A stretch of 64,000 nucleotides of DNA from assembly GCF_001647285.1 (NCBI RefSeq), contig NZ_LRML01000004.1, forward strand, positions 248,001 to 312,000, written 5' to 3'. Shown piece after piece: positions 57,531-64,000 of this stretch. The stretch comes from Rufibacter roseus. GTDB taxonomy: Bacteria; Bacteroidota; Bacteroidia; Cytophagales; Hymenobacteraceae. Positions within the stretch are counted from its first letter, which is position 1. Every line of letters begins with the position of its first letter. The position numbers and the translations under genes are program-made. The notes under the pieces were generated by a model. That model did no database searches. It had not been told where the DNA came from and saw nothing but the letters and a program-made list of their open reading frames with translations.

Positions 57531-57566
57531 GTTTCCGGCGCGTTTTCAGCAAAACTGCTCTAAAAC
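57531..57566. repeat. 36-nt palindrome unit 28
   Basis: Starts GTTTCCGGCGCGTTTT and ends AAAACTGCTCTAAAAC. The length is kept although both arms have diverged. Confidence 0.65.
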
Positions 57567-57576
57567 GCATCAACGG

Positions 57577-57611
57577 AACCCCCTCTCTCTGTTGGAGAGA
57601 GGCTGGGGTTG
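57577..57611. repeat. 'ACCCCCTCTCTC' hairpin element
   Basis: AACCCCCTCTCTC (57577 on) and GAGAGAGGCTGGGGTT (to about 57611) form a hairpin with GTTG in the loop. I recognise this as a repeat spread through Bacteroidota genomes. Confidence 0.6.
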
Positions 57612-57675
57612 AGGCTTTTTCCTTTTCTGCGGTTTAATCCCTAACATTGACTTCTAAATCTATACCTCGCGCACC

Positions 57676-59427
57676 ATGCTTCTTACCTTTTTTAGCTTTC
57701 TCAGCAGCCTTCTTTTCTCTACCACCGCACCTGATTGGAATACGCCCTATGAGAAAAGCAAGGGTACTAAAACCGCTACTTACCAAGAATGTATTGACTA
57801 CTACCAGCGCTTAGACGAAGCGTATTCTGAAATAAAAATGTCTGCCGTAGGCATGACCGATGCCGGCAAACCGCTACACACCGTGGTAATTTCTACCGAT
57901 GGTGATTTTGACCCACAATCCATTCACCGGAAGGGCAAGGCGGTGCTGCTGGTGCAGAACGGCATTCACCCTGGCGAGCCTGAGGGCATTGACGCAACTA
58001 TGATGCTGGCCCGTGACCTCATGCAGAACAAAAAGCTTAAAGCACAGCTAGATAAGGTGGTGCTGGTGATAATTCCAATCTACAACGTGGGCGGCGCCCT
58101 GAACCGCAACAGCCACACCCGCACGAACCAGAACGGGCCCGAGAGCTACGGCTTCAGAGGCAATGCACGCAACCTGGACCTCAACCGAGATTTCATCAAA
58201 GCCGATTCCCGCAACGCCCTCACGTTTGCCACTATTTTCCGGACCTGGGACCCTGAGGTATTCGTGGATAACCATACCAGCAACGGCGCCGATTACCAGT
58301 ACACCATGACCCTTATTCCTACGCAGCATAACAAATTGGGCGGGGCCTTGGGTCATTTACTGAAGAACAGCATGCTGCCCGCTCTTTACAAAGGCATGGA
58401 GAAGCGGAAGTGGCCGCTGGTGCCCTACGTAAATTCCAGAGGAGAGCTACCGGAGTCTGGCATCTTCGGGTTTATGGAGTCGCCGCGGTACGCCACGGGC
58501 TACACGGCCTTATACCAAACCTTGGGCTTTGTGCCCGAAACGCACATGCTCAAGCCCTTTGACCAGCGCGTGCAGTCTACCTATGACCTTATGCTGGAGT
58601 TTCTGGACTTCACGGCTAAAAACGTGAACAACATTAGAGCCGCACGCGCCAAAGACCGCTCCGCCGTTCGGCAGCAGCAGGAGTTCGTATTGAATTGGGC
58701 TCCGGACACTACCGAGTTTGAGCTTCTCCAATTTCAGGGGTATGAGGCCAAGTACAAGCCCAGCGAAGTGAGCGGGCAGTCCCGCCTGTACTACGACCGC
58801 AAGGCACCATTCACCCGCACGGTAAAGTTCTTCGACACCTTCCGCCCCACCATTACGGTAAAAAAACCAAAGGCCTATATTATTCCGCAGGCCTGGCACG
58901 AGGTGATTGCGCGGCTAGAGCAGAATCAGGTAGACCTGAAGCGCCTGACCAAAGACACCGTGCTTACCACCGAAGTCTACTACATCACCGACTACAAAAC
59001 CCTGCCCCGCCCCTATGAGGGCCATTACCTGCACACTGACGTGCAGGTGCGCCAGGAGCAGCTGCCCATCCAGTACTTTGCGGGAGACTACGTGGTAGAG
59101 CTGAACCAGATCAGCAACCGTTTTCTGGTAGAGACGCTGGAGCCGCAGGGGCTGGACTCTTATTTCGCCTGGAACTTCTTTGATTCCATTCTGGGGCAGA
59201 AAGAGCATTTCTCAGCATATGTGTTTGAAGACTTAGCGGCGGAATACCTGAAGAAAGACCCCAAGCTGAAAGCCGCTCTGGAAGAAGCCAAGGCCAAAGA
59301 CCCTGCCTTAGCCAAAAGCGCCCGGGCCCAGCTGAACTTTGTGTACCAGAACACCCCGCACTTTGAGAACACTTATTTGCGCTACCCCGTTACCCGCTGG
59401 CAAGGCGGCAAACTACCCGTAAAGTAG
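57676..59427 (+). CDS. M14-family zinc carboxypeptidase
   Basis: A 583-residue exported metallopeptidase. A hydrophobic start (LLTFFSFLSSLLFSTTA) acts as signal. The zinc ligands appear in QNGIHPGEPEGID (His, Glu) and VDNHTSNGADYQ (His), with RNLDLNRDFIK carrying the conserved Asn-Arg region. The long C-terminal part is typical of the Bacteroidota M14 group whose substrates are unknown; peptidoglycan or peptides are possible. An MBL-fold gene follows on the same strand. Confidence 0.87.
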   Translation: MLLTFFSFLSSLLFSTTAPDWNTPYEKSKGTKTATYQECIDYYQRLDEAYSEIKMSAVGMTDAGKPLHTVVISTDGDFDPQSIHRKGKAVLLVQNGIHPGEPEGIDATMMLARDLMQNKKLKAQLDKVVLVIIPIYNVGGALNRNSHTRTNQNGPESYGFRGNARNLDLNRDFIKADSRNALTFATIFRTWDPEVFVDNHTSNGADYQYTMTLIPTQHNKLGGALGHLLKNSMLPALYKGMEKRKWPLVPYVNSRGELPESGIFGFMESPRYATGYTALYQTLGFVPETHMLKPFDQRVQSTYDLMLEFLDFTAKNVNNIRAARAKDRSAVRQQQEFVLNWAPDTTEFELLQFQGYEAKYKPSEVSGQSRLYYDRKAPFTRTVKFFDTFRPTITVKKPKAYIIPQAWHEVIARLEQNQVDLKRLTKDTVLTTEVYYITDYKTLPRPYEGHYLHTDVQVRQEQLPIQYFAGDYVVELNQISNRFLVETLEPQGLDSYFAWNFFDSILGQKEHFSAYVFEDLAAEYLKKDPKLKAALEEAKAKDPALAKSARAQLNFVYQNTPHFENTYLRYPVTRWQGGKLPVK

Positions 59428-59458
59428 TCTTCTGTGACACAACCGCGATTAAAAGATC

Positions 59459-60208
59459 ATGAAGGCATACCCTCTTAACATTACTTTTAGCCACCAAGGC
59501 CGCGAAGAAACCATTCATCCGGTTTTAATGGAAAACGAAACAGAGCTTGTGCTGATAGATTGTGGCTATCCGGGTTTCAAACCACTGTTAGAAGAGACTC
59601 TGCAGCAGATTGGCTATTCGCTTTCTGACCTCACCGGCATTTTAATTACCCACCATGACATTGACCATGTAGGTGCCTTGGCCGAAATAAAAGAGCAATT
59701 TCCGCACCTGACCGTGTATGCCTCAGAAACGGAAGCAAGCTTTATAAATGGCAGCCAAAAACCTGCCCGGTTACAACAGGCAGAAGATTTACAAGACTCA
59801 TTGCCCGAAGAACAGAAACCTGGCGGACTGGCTTTTCAGCAATTCCTGAAAACAGTACAACCCGTTGCCGTGGATGTTGTTTTGCCAGAAACAGAGAAAA
59901 CTTTACTTTTTAGTGACGTACTTATCATCCCGACGCCGGGGCACACGCCGGGACATATTTCAGTGTATGTGCCATCATCTAAAACTTTGATAGCCGCCGA
60001 TGCGCTAGTGGTAGAAAACGAAGAGTTGGCACTTGCCAATCCTGAGTTCACCCTTGATTTACCTGCGGCATTGATCTCTGTACAGAAACTAGCTACGTTT
60101 GACATTGAACATCTTATTTGTTTTCATGGCGGTTATTTGGCAGGCAATCTGCCAGAACGAATACAGCAGATTGGCAAGAAATATTCATTTGCAGAAAACA
60201 GTCAGTAG
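59459..60208 (+). CDS. MBL-fold metallo-hydrolase
   Basis: A 249-residue metallo-beta-lactamase-fold hydrolase. The metal motif is THHDIDHVGAL near residue 62, a zinc/iron ligand PTPGHTPGHIS around 160, and further IAADALVV and LICFHGGY as the last ligand region. It resembles general hydrolases of glyoxalase II or quorum-lactonase type; the substrate is unknown. It is separated from the M14 gene by 31 bases, likely in one transcript. Confidence 0.87.
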   Translation: MKAYPLNITFSHQGREETIHPVLMENETELVLIDCGYPGFKPLLEETLQQIGYSLSDLTGILITHHDIDHVGALAEIKEQFPHLTVYASETEASFINGSQKPARLQQAEDLQDSLPEEQKPGGLAFQQFLKTVQPVAVDVVLPETEKTLLFSDVLIIPTPGHTPGHISVYVPSSKTLIAADALVVENEELALANPEFTLDLPAALISVQKLATFDIEHLICFHGGYLAGNLPERIQQIGKKYSFAENSQ

Positions 60209-60218
60209 CCCCCCACCT

Positions 60219-60254
60219 GTTTTAGCCCTCTTTTCCGGAAAACAGCACAAAAAC
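60219..60254. repeat. 36-nt palindrome unit 29
   Basis: Left arm GTTTTAGCCCTCTTTT, centre CCGG, right arm AAAACAGCACAAAAAC. It begins 11 bases after the MBL stop, before a terminator. Confidence 0.8.
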
Positions 60255-60260
60255 AGCATC

Positions 60261-60302
60261 ATTAAAAAAGCCTCTTCTGCCATAGAAATAGGCTTTTTTA
60301 AT
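60261..60302 (+). terminator. Terminator after the MBL-fold gene
   Basis: ATTAAAAAAGCCT (60261-60273) pairs with AGGCTTTTTTAAT (60290-60302), followed by T-rich sequence. It follows palindrome unit 29 at once. Confidence 0.75.
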
Positions 60303-60337
60303 TTTTAGAAAAATATTCTCGAATAAAATCGCTACTT

Positions 60338-60393
60338 ATTACGAAATTTTCGTAGTAATACTAAGAGTTCGTAACAATCCGAAATATTCGTAA
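60338..60393. promoter_or_regulatory. Putative BlaI operator cluster
   Basis: Several dyads of TTCGTAA / TTACGAA lie just before blaI-like gene: ACGAAA-T-TTTCGT (60341-60353), CGAA..TTCG at 60380-60390, and TTCGTAA at 60368 and 60387. The spacing and location fit autoregulation by the downstream repressor. Binding is inference. Confidence 0.5.
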
Positions 60394-60405
60394 GCAGAAG
60401 TAGCT

Positions 60406-60780
60406 ATGGAAAAACTGACACAGCAGGAAGAGGAGGCCATGCAGGTAATTTGGGAAACCGGCGGAGGCTTTATCAAAGATTTCCTGCAGAAACTCCCCGA
60501 CCCCAAGCCTCCTTACACCACCTTGGCATCTACGGTCAAGAACCTTGAGAAAAAGGAATATGTGCAGGGCGAGAAGCTGGGGAACACTTACCGCTACTTC
60601 CCAATTATAAAAGCGCAGGAATACAAGAAGCGGTTCATGAAGAGCTTTGTGGGCGATTATTTCCAGAACTCTTACAAAGAACTGGTCGCGTTTTTCGTGA
60701 AGGAAAAGCAACTGAGCCCGGAGGAGCTGAAGGAGATTGTACAAATGATTGAAAACCAAAATCCTGACAAAGATGTCTGA
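60406..60780 (+). CDS. BlaI/MecI/CopY-type repressor
   Basis: A 124-residue winged-helix regulator. The pattern MEKLTQQEEEAMQVIWETGGGFIKDFLQ, then PYTTLASTVKNLEKKEYVQGEKLGNTYRYFPI is the MecI DNA-binding domain, with the C-terminal dimer helix EELKEIVQMIENQNPDKD. It overlaps the M56 gene by eight bases. Family repressors are cleaved or inactivated when the paired M56 peptidase senses a signal. Confidence 0.92.
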   Translation: MEKLTQQEEEAMQVIWETGGGFIKDFLQKLPDPKPPYTTLASTVKNLEKKEYVQGEKLGNTYRYFPIIKAQEYKKRFMKSFVGDYFQNSYKELVAFFVKEKQLSPEELKEIVQMIENQNPDKDV

Positions 60781-62359
60781 AATCCTCCTACACCTTTTTA
60801 AAGCCAATCTGGCCTTGGTGCTGTTGTACGGCCTCTATTTTCTGGCGCTCCGTCGGCTCACGTTTTACAACTTCAACCGGGCATACCTTTGGTTTACGGT
60901 GCTATTCTCAGCTGTTTACCCTGCCCTTGATTTAACTTGGTTTAGCCAACAGAAACCTACTTTTTTGCCTGCTCTACCTAGCCCGTCGGTATATTGGCCT
61001 CAACCTGAAGCTTTCCCAGTCGCCTCTGAAAATATCATTGATTATGGTGAAGTGGCAATACTTCTTTTCTGTACTGGGGCAGCTCTTATGTTTGTCCGGT
61101 TACTGGTGCAATTCTTTTCACTCTACCGGCTGCACCGAAAATCTAAACCTTCAAAAGTTCAACACATCCCTTTCCGAAAGGTGGCGGAACAGATTAGTCC
61201 TTTTTCTTTTGGCCGAAACATTTACCTGAATCCCGCTCCCTTTGAAGCCCAGGAACTGAAGTTGATTCTGGAGCACGAGCAGGTCCACGTAAAGCAGGCC
61301 CACACTTTAGATGTATTGCTGGCAGAGCTGCTCACGGTGTTTGGTTGGTTAAACCCTATGGCCTGGAAGATGCGGCAGTCCATTAAAGAAAACCTGGAGT
61401 TCATTGCCGACCGGCAGCTGCTGCACAAAGGCGCTGACCGCAAAATCTACCAATACTCGCTTCTACGGGCCGTTAGCCCCTCGTCTCTTCTGGTGGTACA
61501 CCCGTTCAATGCCATACCCCTTAAAAACCGAATCATGATGATGAACCAACCCCAAAGTACTCGCTCTCACCTGCTGAAGAGCCTGCTCGCGCTGCCCCTT
61601 ATAGCAGGCTTGCTGCTCTTTTCAGGCACTGACTCGTTAAGTGAAATTCCGGAGAAGCTACAGTCTACCGCTCAGCAGGCCGTTGCCGTAGCCCAACAAC
61701 AATCTACTCCGGCCAAGAAAAAGCAGGAAGTAAAATCTTCTTCAAGCCCTGCCGCCAACAAAGAAAAAGCGACTACTAAATTCACTCCTCCGGTTGTCAA
61801 AAGAGACAAGCAAACGGTAAAGTTTATGCCGCCTGTGGTAAAGAAAGACGAGGAACCTGTGCAGGAGAAGCAAGACTTGCCAGCAGATTATAAAGCTTTT
61901 CTGAAACGGAACCCCTCTGTAAAACGGCTAACTTGGGCAAATGAGACATTGTCTATCCATCTGAAATCTGGCAAGACAGAGCAGTACCCTAGTACAGTAA
62001 AAGGCATGGCCGCCGCTGAGAAGAAATACGGTAAGCTGCCTGCTTTGCCAGCTCCACCGCCACCGGCACCACCCGCCCCAGATGCGCCTCAGGCCAAACT
62101 ACCACCACCACCACCCTTCACCACTGACTTGCCCCAAGAGTTCAAGGAGCGAAACCCAACTGTAAAAGGATTGAGCAGCGATGAAGGAACCTTGTATGTC
62201 ATCTTTAAGTCTGGCGAGGTGGAGAGTTTCGACCAAACCCCCGAAGGCAGAACTGCCTTTGAAAAGAAGTTTGGAACTTTGCCTCCTCCCCCGCCGCCGG
62301 TGCGGGTGAAGAAAGACCTTCCGCCACCTCCGCCGCCCACAAGAAATAAGCTCAATTAG
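60773..62359 (+). CDS. M56-family membrane metallopeptidase (BlaR1-like) with repeated C-terminal domain
   Basis: A 528-residue integral membrane protein. It has about four N-terminal helices, then the zinc motif HEQVH at residues 168-172, and a fourth helix near 270 (LLKSLLALPLIAGLLLFSG). Unlike BlaR1 it lacks a penicillin-binding sensor domain; the region after residue 290 has two related 60-residue units (YKAFLKRNPSVKRLTWANETLSIHLK and FKERNPTVKGLSSDEGTLYVIFK), separated by Pro-rich linkers. The product ends in a palindrome unit (TAG inside). It forms a pair with the BlaI-like repressor. Confidence 0.85.
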   Translation: MSEILLHLFKANLALVLLYGLYFLALRRLTFYNFNRAYLWFTVLFSAVYPALDLTWFSQQKPTFLPALPSPSVYWPQPEAFPVASENIIDYGEVAILLFCTGAALMFVRLLVQFFSLYRLHRKSKPSKVQHIPFRKVAEQISPFSFGRNIYLNPAPFEAQELKLILEHEQVHVKQAHTLDVLLAELLTVFGWLNPMAWKMRQSIKENLEFIADRQLLHKGADRKIYQYSLLRAVSPSSLLVVHPFNAIPLKNRIMMMNQPQSTRSHLLKSLLALPLIAGLLLFSGTDSLSEIPEKLQSTAQQAVAVAQQQSTPAKKKQEVKSSSSPAANKEKATTKFTPPVVKRDKQTVKFMPPVVKKDEEPVQEKQDLPADYKAFLKRNPSVKRLTWANETLSIHLKSGKTEQYPSTVKGMAAAEKKYGKLPALPAPPPPAPPAPDAPQAKLPPPPPFTTDLPQEFKERNPTVKGLSSDEGTLYVIFKSGEVESFDQTPEGRTAFEKKFGTLPPPPPPVRVKKDLPPPPPPTRNKLN

Positions 62360-62388
62360 CCCTGTTTTTTGAAAAACTGCTCCAAAAC
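62353..62388. repeat. 36-nt palindrome unit 30
   Basis: Starts CAATTAGCCCTGTTTT and ends CTGCTCCAAAAC. The outermost left bases differ from GTTTT. The M56 stop codon TAG (62357-62359) lies in the left arm. Confidence 0.7.
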
Positions 62389-62455
62389 GCCTTCCTCCCC
62401 GGAAGGCGTTTTCTTTTGCCCGAGCGTAACCAGTAGGTTTTCAGGCAAATCCTTC

Positions 62456-62463
62456 TAGCTTTG
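62456..62463 (+). promoter_or_regulatory. -7 box TAGCTTTG for the ABC genes
   Basis: Exact TAnnTTTG match 29 bases before the TTG start at 62493. Confidence 0.55.
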
Positions 62464-62492
62464 TAGAAACCAAACCTCAACCAAACATCATT

Positions 62493-63395
62493 TTGGCAAA
62501 CGTATTAGACATTCAGGGGCTGAGCAAGCGCTACGGCAGAGTGCAGGCCCTGGACCAACTGAGCATTGGCGTTCCGCAGGGCAGCATTTACGGGCTGCTA
62601 GGACCCAACGGCAGCGGCAAAACCACCACGCTAGGCATTGTGCTGGATGTGATCAACCCCTCGGGCGGCACCTTCCAATGGTTCGGGCAAACCATGTCCA
62701 AGAGCACCAAGCGGCGCATTGGCGCGTTGCTGGAAACTCCCAATTTTTACCCCTACCTCAGCGGCGAACAGAACCTCAGAATTTCAGCCGACATAAAGAA
62801 AGTAGATCACGCACATATTCAAAGGGTGCTGGACATGGTAGGCCTTTCGCACCGGAAGCAGAACAAGTTCAAGGGCTATTCTTTGGGTATGAAACAACGG
62901 CTGGCCATTGCCTCGGCGCTGCTAGGCGACCCAGAGGTGCTGGTGCTGGATGAACCCACCAATGGTTTAGACCCCGAGGGCATTGCCGAAGTACGTCAGC
63001 TCATTTTAGACGTGGCGGCGCAGGGCAAAACTATTTTATTGGCCAGTCACTTACTTGATGAAGTGGAGAAAGTCTGCACCCACATGGCAGTACTGCGCAA
63101 CGGCAAATTGAAAGCAGAGGGACCGGTTTCCTCCATCATGTCCACCAACGATCAAGTGTTCATCAGCGGCGGGGCACCTCTGGAGCAGCTATTAGTATTG
63201 GCGCAGCAGTTACCCTTTGTGACTGAGGCGCGGGTACAGCAGAACCAGGTGCAGTTGGTGCTGCAATCTGGCACAGACAGCTCAGAATTGAACAGCGCGT
63301 TTTTTGCACAGGGCGTGGCGCTAGGGCAGCTGACTGTTAAAAAGAAAAGCCTTGAAAGCCAGTTTATGGAAATCATTAAAGCCGAAACCGTATGA
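62493..63395 (+). CDS. ABC transporter ATP-binding protein
   Basis: A 300-residue ATPase. Walker A GPNGSGKTTT, the signature YSLGMKQRLAIASALLG, Walker B VLVLDEPTNGLDPEG and the H-loop LLASHLLDEVEKVC are all present. The C-terminal extension (SGGAPLEQLL onward) is typical of the DrrA/CcmA-type exporters. It begins with TTG at 62493; no ATG is in frame upstream. It is translationally coupled (ATGA) with the permease gene. The substrate is not known. Confidence 0.93.
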   Translation: MANVLDIQGLSKRYGRVQALDQLSIGVPQGSIYGLLGPNGSGKTTTLGIVLDVINPSGGTFQWFGQTMSKSTKRRIGALLETPNFYPYLSGEQNLRISADIKKVDHAHIQRVLDMVGLSHRKQNKFKGYSLGMKQRLAIASALLGDPEVLVLDEPTNGLDPEGIAEVRQLILDVAAQGKTILLASHLLDEVEKVCTHMAVLRNGKLKAEGPVSSIMSTNDQVFISGGAPLEQLLVLAQQLPFVTEARVQQNQVQLVLQSGTDSSELNSAFFAQGVALGQLTVKKKSLESQFMEIIKAETV

Positions 63396-64000
63396 CCTCT
63401 TCGTTACTTAGCATAGAACTCCGCAAGCTGCTACCCTACCGCACGTTCTGGGTTATTTTAGCCGTGTACGTAGCCCTGCTGGTGCTTATTCTGTACTTCA
63501 GCAGCCACGTGACCATTAACGGTCAAAAAGCCGGCGAATCTTTTTACCAGTTCCCCGACCTCTGGGTTAAGCTCACCTACATTGCCAGCTATTTTAACCT
63601 GCTGCTGGGCATATTAGTGATTATTGCCGTGACCGATGAATACGCCTTCAGAACCATCAGGCAGCAGGTAATTGACGGCTACACCCGTGCCAACGTAGTG
63701 CAGGCCAAATATTCAGTAGTGCTTTTGTTGGGAGTGGTGTGCGCCTTATTGGTGTTCCTATTAGGCATTATCTTCGGAAACATCTTCAGTCCGGCCTCTA
63801 ACACGGCTAACATGTTCACTGACTCGCACTACGTGTTCTTTTACTTTATACAGGCGGTAGGGTACATGACGCTGGCCATGCTGTTCGGTTTCCTGATTAA
63901 GAAAAGCGGATTAGCCATTATTGCTTTTTTGATTTACGCTAAAATTGTAGAGCCCATTATTCATTACCAACTTCCTGATTCGGTAGACAAGTATTTCCCC
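63392..64000 (+). CDS. ABC transporter permease, 5' part
   Basis: The frame from the ATG at 63392 is open to the window end (203 codons), so the gene is truncated by the edge. The product has membrane helices (FWVILAVYVALLVLILYF, YFNLLLGILVIIAV, VLLLGVVCALLVFLLGIIF and more) as in ABC-2-type permeases. The cytoplasmic loop DEYAFRTIRQQVIDGYTRANVVQAKY is a well-conserved feature of that family. It is coupled to the ATPase gene by ATGA overlap. The C terminus is unseen. Confidence 0.88.
   Translation, partial: MTSSLLSIELRKLLPYRTFWVILAVYVALLVLILYFSSHVTINGQKAGESFYQFPDLWVKLTYIASYFNLLLGILVIIAVTDEYAFRTIRQQVIDGYTRANVVQAKYSVVLLLGVVCALLVFLLGIIFGNIFSPASNTANMFTDSHYVFFYFIQAVGYMTLAMLFGFLIKKSGLAIIAFLIYAKIVEPIIHYQLPDSVDKYFP

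Larger units (their letters stand above)
57282..57675. other. Gene-free region before the M14 peptidase
   Basis: About 394 bases. It holds the inverted 24-nt pair, palindrome unit 28 and a CCCCCTCTCTC / GAGAGAGGCTGGGG hairpin (57579-57608). No exact -7 box was found. Confidence 0.5.

Noticed and set aside
1486-62388. CRISPR repeats: the 36-nt unit has the length and GTTTT...AAAAC ends of some type II repeats
   Set aside because: The units are solitary and 0.5-6 kb apart, with no regular spacers and no cas genes in the window.

Overview
The window reads as chromosomal DNA of a Bacteroidota bacterium. The closest fit is Cytophagales / Hymenobacteraceae (Rufibacter-, Pontibacter- or Nibribacter-like), judged from protein families I recognise, not from a search. 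Supporting signs are the Bacteroidota-type -7 promoter TAnnTTTG a few tens of bases before many starts on both strands, a Rho factor with a very large disordered N-terminal insert, a BlaI/M56 pair without a penicillin sensor, DUF3352 and GHL10-type proteins, and many short lipoproteins. I see no rRNA, tRNA, CRISPR array, transposase or prophage. About 63 genes are supported, mostly single genes or two- to five-gene runs.

Layout. 1-9.0 kb: fructose bisphosphatase start (cut by the window edge), enoyl-CoA hydratase, 2-Cys peroxiredoxin, Kdo transferase (waaA) overlapping rsgA, a NUDIX hydrolase, a cyclophilin, a ZIP-like membrane protein and a MoxR/ChlI-type AAA ATPase. 9-12.6 kb: the partner VWA protein of that ATPase, DUF427, a small lipoprotein and an acyl-ACP desaturase. 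12.7-20 kb: a surface-glycan block on both strands: zinc-ribbon methyltransferase, DMFA2-like protein, GT2 glycosyltransferase, flippase, and an FdtB-type aminotransferase, FemAB-like GNAT and FdtA-type ketoisomerase that together should make a dTDP-3-amino-dideoxyhexose. 20-31 kb: DMT transporter, YigZ, CorA, YceI, DUF3352 propeller protein, Dtd, MazG-like, ComB and GcvT. 31-38 kb: TetR regulator, CHASE3 histidine kinase with its response regulator, RNase HII and acetyl-CoA synthetase. 38-46 kb: small stress and lipoprotein genes, a UbiA-type prenyltransferase, Rho and SerRS. 46-57 kb: glutaredoxin, GT9, M28 peptidase, GHL10-like hydrolase, SurE and DoxX. 57-64 kb: M14 carboxypeptidase, MBL hydrolase, BlaI/M56, and an ABC ATPase with its permease (cut by the window end).

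The most unusual content is between the genes. (1) A dispersed imperfect palindrome of exactly 36 nt (16-nt arm, 4-nt centre, 16-nt arm; idealised arms GTTTTAGGCCTGTTTT and AAAACAGGCCTAAAAC) occurs about 30 times, roughly once per 2 kb. It lies in most intergenic gaps, in several cases supplies the stop or start codon of the adjacent gene, and one in-register relic lies inside a coding sequence. (2) At five loci, arrays of degenerate 7-nt repeats face each other as inverted arms. Each locus has its own heptamer, and three of the five enclose a 36-nt unit. (3) A 165-nt near-perfectly symmetric palindrome abuts one of the 36-nt units. Conventional hairpin terminators fill several remaining gaps, so the 36-nt units may be a lineage-specific terminator or REP-like system.
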